A stretch of DNA of 64,000 nucleotides from Apostichopus japonicus. Taxonomy: Eukaryota > Echinodermata > Holothuroidea > Aspidochirotida > Stichopodidae. Location of the stretch: NCBI RefSeq assembly GCF_037975245.1, contig NC_092576.1, positions 5,542,501-5,606,500 on the forward strand, given 5' to 3'. The translations under genes and the position numbers were made by a program. The notes beneath the pieces are model-generated. The model did no database searches, was not told where the DNA came from, and was given only the letters and a program-made list of their open reading frames with translations. Shown here piece after piece: positions 60,061 to 64,000 of this stretch (its first letter is position 1; the number at the start of each line of letters is the position of its first letter).

Positions 60061-60464
60061 ACATGTGTAAAGCGCTTTGAGATGATTTGCTGATTATTTT
60101 TATGTTACTTAATAGTATACTTGGTATGTAGATCCAACTGGATGAGTACACGTTCAAATGGTCATTTGAGATCAACAGAGGTCAAAGTGGAAAACTTTGT
60201 CAACACGATAACTGAAAAAAACACATCTCTGTTATGTCTGTTTGTCTTTAGTATGTAGATCACCCTTAGAAAGGGTCAAATGTCATTTGAGGTTAACAAA
60301 GGTAAAATTTTGATACCCTTGTCAAGACAATATCACAATAGTCTAAAGATGGATGGATGGATCTCTCTATATTTTTGAATAATTGTATATATTCTTTATT
60401 TTCGTTGCGTATAGAATCTGGTAACCAACGCTGGCTGAATATGTTCAAAACAAACTTACAGGGT

Positions 60465-60762
60465 AGTAATAATAATAATAATCAGCAGTTTTCACGAGGC
60501 TTAAGCGACCACAAATTTTGGTGAAGCCAGCAAGGGCTTATGAGTACAGCTTACACGTCGGGTGGCTTCCAATTCAACAATTACGACTCAAATTTGGAAT
60601 CTTTTTTATATAGAAAGTCATTTTAGATGGGAAAACAATATATTGCTCTTGGATAATAAACCCACCTTACTATGACCCGGCCGGGAATCGAACCCAAACC
60701 TCCCGATTGCTAAGTCTCATTGCTTCAAATGCCACCACCTTTACCCACTCGGCCACAGCACC
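60465..60762 (-). mobile_element. tRNA-Leu/Ser-like SINE with (ATT)n tail
   Basis: On the minus strand: tRNA-like head at about 60676-60762 with A box TGGCCGAGTGGGTAAAGG and B box GGTTCGATTCC and spacing that allows a long variable arm, a body of about 195 bp ending CGTGAAAACTGCTGATT, then an (ATT)n tail (60465-60481). It is not the same family as the satellite SINE. Unit 1 lacks it at the corresponding place, so it inserted after the duplication or was lost there. Confidence 0.8.
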
Positions 60763-60974
60763 AGTATATAGTGGGTAAAAAAGTAATTGCAAGTAAAATA
60801 CAATGAGGAAGTTAAAAAATTCCTGTCTGTTTGATATTCCCTACAATATTGCCGAACAAAAGAATTACTCAATAACCGTCTTACAGAATATAAAACGTAT
60901 TTTGTTAGTAGAGGTTATGATTTGGAGTTTATCTCAGTTCAAAAGACACAAATGAAAAAAATTATAAATTTTCT

Positions 60975-61390
<416 letters not shown>

Positions 61391-62335
61391 CCCATTAAAT
61401 GATCTAGTATTTCCATCATACCGTTCTTCTTGCAAATATAATACTCAACATTTAAATGGAAATGTAATTTTCAACAGACATTCACGTCTTATCCTACTGC
61501 CAATGAACTTATATACATTAAATTTTATATTCACGTCTGTGTCTTAAAAGCAATGAGTGCATACTTGTCATTGTGACCAAATAAAGGAAGAAAGAAAGTC
61601 ATAAAATAATGTAGTCGTTTCGTCATTTAATTTACTTGCAATTATTATATTCAACTTCTAACTGGGAAATGTGGTTAAAAAGATAAGAGAAAACGTCCAA
61701 ATAGTTTTAAGTCCCTTTGCAGATATAATATTTGAAGTAGATAATGAGAAAGTTAATAGGATGGGAGATATCCATGAAAAGAACCATTCCTTATCCAAAT
61801 TTGAAAAACCTCAGACCACAATGACTAACATGCATATAATCACTGAAAAGCATATGCGTAGGAGCCCAATTTGGTATTTTGGAGGAGCGGGGGGGGGGGG
61901 GGGGTTGGGGGCTGTAACAACTTGCCCGAAAAAATAACCAAAATTGTTCGCGCCCTCCGCGCGCGTTCAACATGTTAATTTCCATATCCTATTGGCTTTT
62001 ACATTAGTAACGGCCAATTAGTCGGGCAAGATTAGAACTTTATTTTAATTACTAAAGGGATTTATTTTTAAACTACTGATTTTCTTTAGCTACATTATTA
62101 CAATTTTTTTCAGTAAATAATTAATACCCTGGTTTAGCTATACTCTGTGAAGTATAGAAATTCTCCTTTGTCAGTTCCACCGACAACTTAACACAATGCT
62201 TTTACCTCGCCATCTTTGAAGGTCAAACGCAGCGAACGATGCAAGAATTAATTCAGTTTTAAATAATCGGTGAACCTCATGTAGTCACCATTTATGATAT
62301 TGAAGCTGAGTCGGTTAAGGACAGTCAGTAACAAA
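61391..62335. other. Flank right of unit 2, with a GCGCGC element fragment
   Basis: About 61860-61985 contains an uninterrupted G tract and, on the minus strand, TTGAACGCGCGC followed by TTTTGGTTATTTTTTC, which matches about 7630-7672 of the unit 1 TIR element. It is a fragment of the same repeat family in opposite orientation. No gene is seen. Confidence 0.5.
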
Positions 62336-62381
62336 ATGACAACGATGGCTTCTACGTGTGTATTAGTGGTCTTATCAATTG
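62336..62381 (+). CDS. Possible signal-peptide exon of a neighbouring gene
   Basis: ATG at 62336 encodes MTTMASTCVLVVLSI plus one base, followed by a good donor (GGTGAGTAT). Length, hydrophobic core and phase-1 end resemble the signal exons of genes A and B. No downstream exon lies within the window that I can identify, and no promoter is recognised, so the call rests on this exon alone. Confidence 0.35.
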
Positions 62382-63504
62382 GTGAGTATAATATCATGTA
62401 TGCTACTAAATCAGCCAAGTAAATGTGTCGCAACTGTGTTTCAATGTACAGTAAATGTTAACAATTTCTACAAAGTCATCGTAAATACACCATACATTCC
62501 AAATCTAGGGTTTGTCTACTCAGACACTTTCATCGATTGCCTCTGTCAATTTGAGATATCTTTCAAGTTGATCTTGTCTACTCAAGCATTCAAGTTGTTA
62601 AAGTTATGGAAGTCTTCCATGTGCACCCAAGTTTTACAAATCACCGAAATAATTTATTTCACCTCATTCTTTTTAATGAGTTTAGAAAATCACCTATCAG
62701 TCTGTCACAGTACTTTAAGTCTTGAAAATAACCAAATAATTCCATGTCAATTTATAAATCGTTAAGTGTGATTGAATATTACAAAGCACTGAAATATTGC
62801 ATGTCCTATTAGTCTCCTCAGCGTACCTATAGTGTGTCCGTCATTGGATTTTTACGGGACCTAAGTCTTTCAGTGTAAGCTACCTAGTTTTTCAAAACAC
62901 CGAAATACTTGAAGCACTTAAGTATTCGACATATGTCATGCTATATGATCTTACAATGTACCTAAGTTTTGGAAACCAATGGAATTTTCCATATTTACCT
63001 AAGTAGTTCATCGCACATAAGCTTTTCAAATCACTGGAGTATTTGTTTGCTGTTATTGTTATGTATTTGTAATGACCGCAACTGTTTATGTCACAAACGG
63101 CTTTCAATGTACCTAAGTTTTGAAATCACCGAAACGGTTATGTCGTATAATTCTTCCTGTTTGTGTAATTCATTTATTCATTCAAGTCACTATAAGGTCG
63201 ACTCATTCTTTCATGGATATTACATCTTAACGGTTTCATTCAGATTTACTACATTATTCTTGGCTGGGAATTCGTAAACATATCAGGTTAACAGGTTTGT
63301 AGCCACCGGGGGAGATGCACACATGCCCAGGAATAATTTTCAGAACTTCCTCCAAATGACTTACATTTTATATGAAACGCACGCAAAGTCGAATCTACAC
63401 TATACTCAGATAGGTATTACTTCCCTATAGTTCATATGCGATTATAGCGATATCTCTCGTAATGTTAGAAACTCCGTGACGAGCACGTTTGACGCTCAGC
63501 TTTA
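62382..63504. repeat. Degenerate tandem repeat field
   Basis: Between about 62540 and 63140 words such as GTACCTAAGTTTTGAAATC and ATCACCGAAATA recur about every 50-60 bp in diverged form, suggesting an old minisatellite. The rest holds nothing recognisable. Confidence 0.45.
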
Positions 63505-64000
63505 ACGTATGATGCTCAGTGATGCTGAGATCCGAGGTGTTATATCCTGAGCGGTGCTGACATCCGTGTTGTCATATGGTGAGCGGTGCTGGCATCCGTG
63601 TTGTCATATGGTGAGCGGTGCTGGCATCCGTGTTGTCATATGGTGAGCGGTGCTGGCATCCGTGTTGTCATATGGTGAGCGGTGCTGGCACCCATGTTGT
63701 CATAAGCTCAGCGGTGCTGAGATCCGAGGTGTCATATGCTGAGTGGTGCTGAGATCCGTGGTGTCATATGCTGAGTAGTGCTGACATCCGTGGTGTCATA
63801 TGCTCAGCGGTCCTGAGATCCGAGGTGTCATATGTTGAGCGGTGCTGACATCCGTGGTGTCATATGCTCAGCGGTGCTGACATCCGTGGTGTCATATGCT
63901 GAGTGGTGCTGAGATCCGAGGTGTCATATGCTGAGTGGTGCTGAGATCCGTGGTGACATATGCTGAGTGGTGCTGATATCCGTGGTGTCATATGCTGAGT
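63505..64000. repeat. 32-bp minisatellite running off the window
   Basis: About 15 copies of a 32-bp unit with GAGCGGTGCTGACATCCG and TGTCATATG. The first units vary; at least four in the middle (about 63570-63690) are nearly identical with GGCATCCGTGTTG. The true length is unknown because the array continues past the end. Confidence 0.95.

Overview
The window is AT-rich animal nuclear DNA. Genes are split by GT-AG introns, every kilobase carries transposon remnants, and there are long (TA)n microsatellites, a tRNA-derived SINE, L1/Tx1-like and CR1/Jockey-like LINEs, a Ty3/Gypsy gag relic and a THAP9/P-element-like transposase relic. The repeat mix and the immunoglobulin-receptor genes suggest a marine invertebrate deuterostome, perhaps an echinoderm such as a sea cucumber. 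That is inference from general resemblance; no diagnostic marker gene is present.

Most of the window is a tandem segmental duplication. Unit 1 (about 690-28190) and unit 2 (about 35108-61010) are collinear, homologous and clearly diverged. Each carries one copy of a multi-exon, plus-strand gene for a type I membrane protein: signal peptide, V-like Ig domain(s), two further Ig domains, one transmembrane helix followed by four arginines, and a cytoplasmic tail of about 200 residues that I do not recognise. I assembled both genes from exon/intron borders. Gene A (9485-22646) gives 696 codons in 12 exons; gene B (42866-54833) gives 580 codons in 11 exons. Both chains stay open with matching phases at every junction. 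Gene A has two V exons, gene B one. Downstream of each last exon is a conserved chain of 15-, 24- and 17-nt micro-exons ending in a 31-nt terminal exon, which would make an alternative C-terminus.

The duplicates have been remodelled independently. The intron before the two-Ig exon holds a 5'-truncated L1-like LINE in gene A (12431-15128, 10-bp target duplication, empty site preserved in gene B), and a SINE plus an internally deleted CR1/Jockey-like LINE in gene B. Unit 1 alone has a 1.9-kb TIR element (6375-8282) with a nested smaller one. Unit 2 alone has the P-element-like relic (about 40140-41460, minus). Several minisatellites differ in copy number between the units.

Between the units lies a 5.97-kb satellite: 16 apparently identical 373-bp repeats (29021-35008), each with a tRNA-like SINE head on the minus strand, bordered by (TA)n on both sides. 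A divergent solo copy of the same SINE lies at about 44780. To the right of unit 2 are a possible signal-peptide exon of another gene (62336-62381), a degenerate repeat field and a 32-bp minisatellite that runs off the window end.
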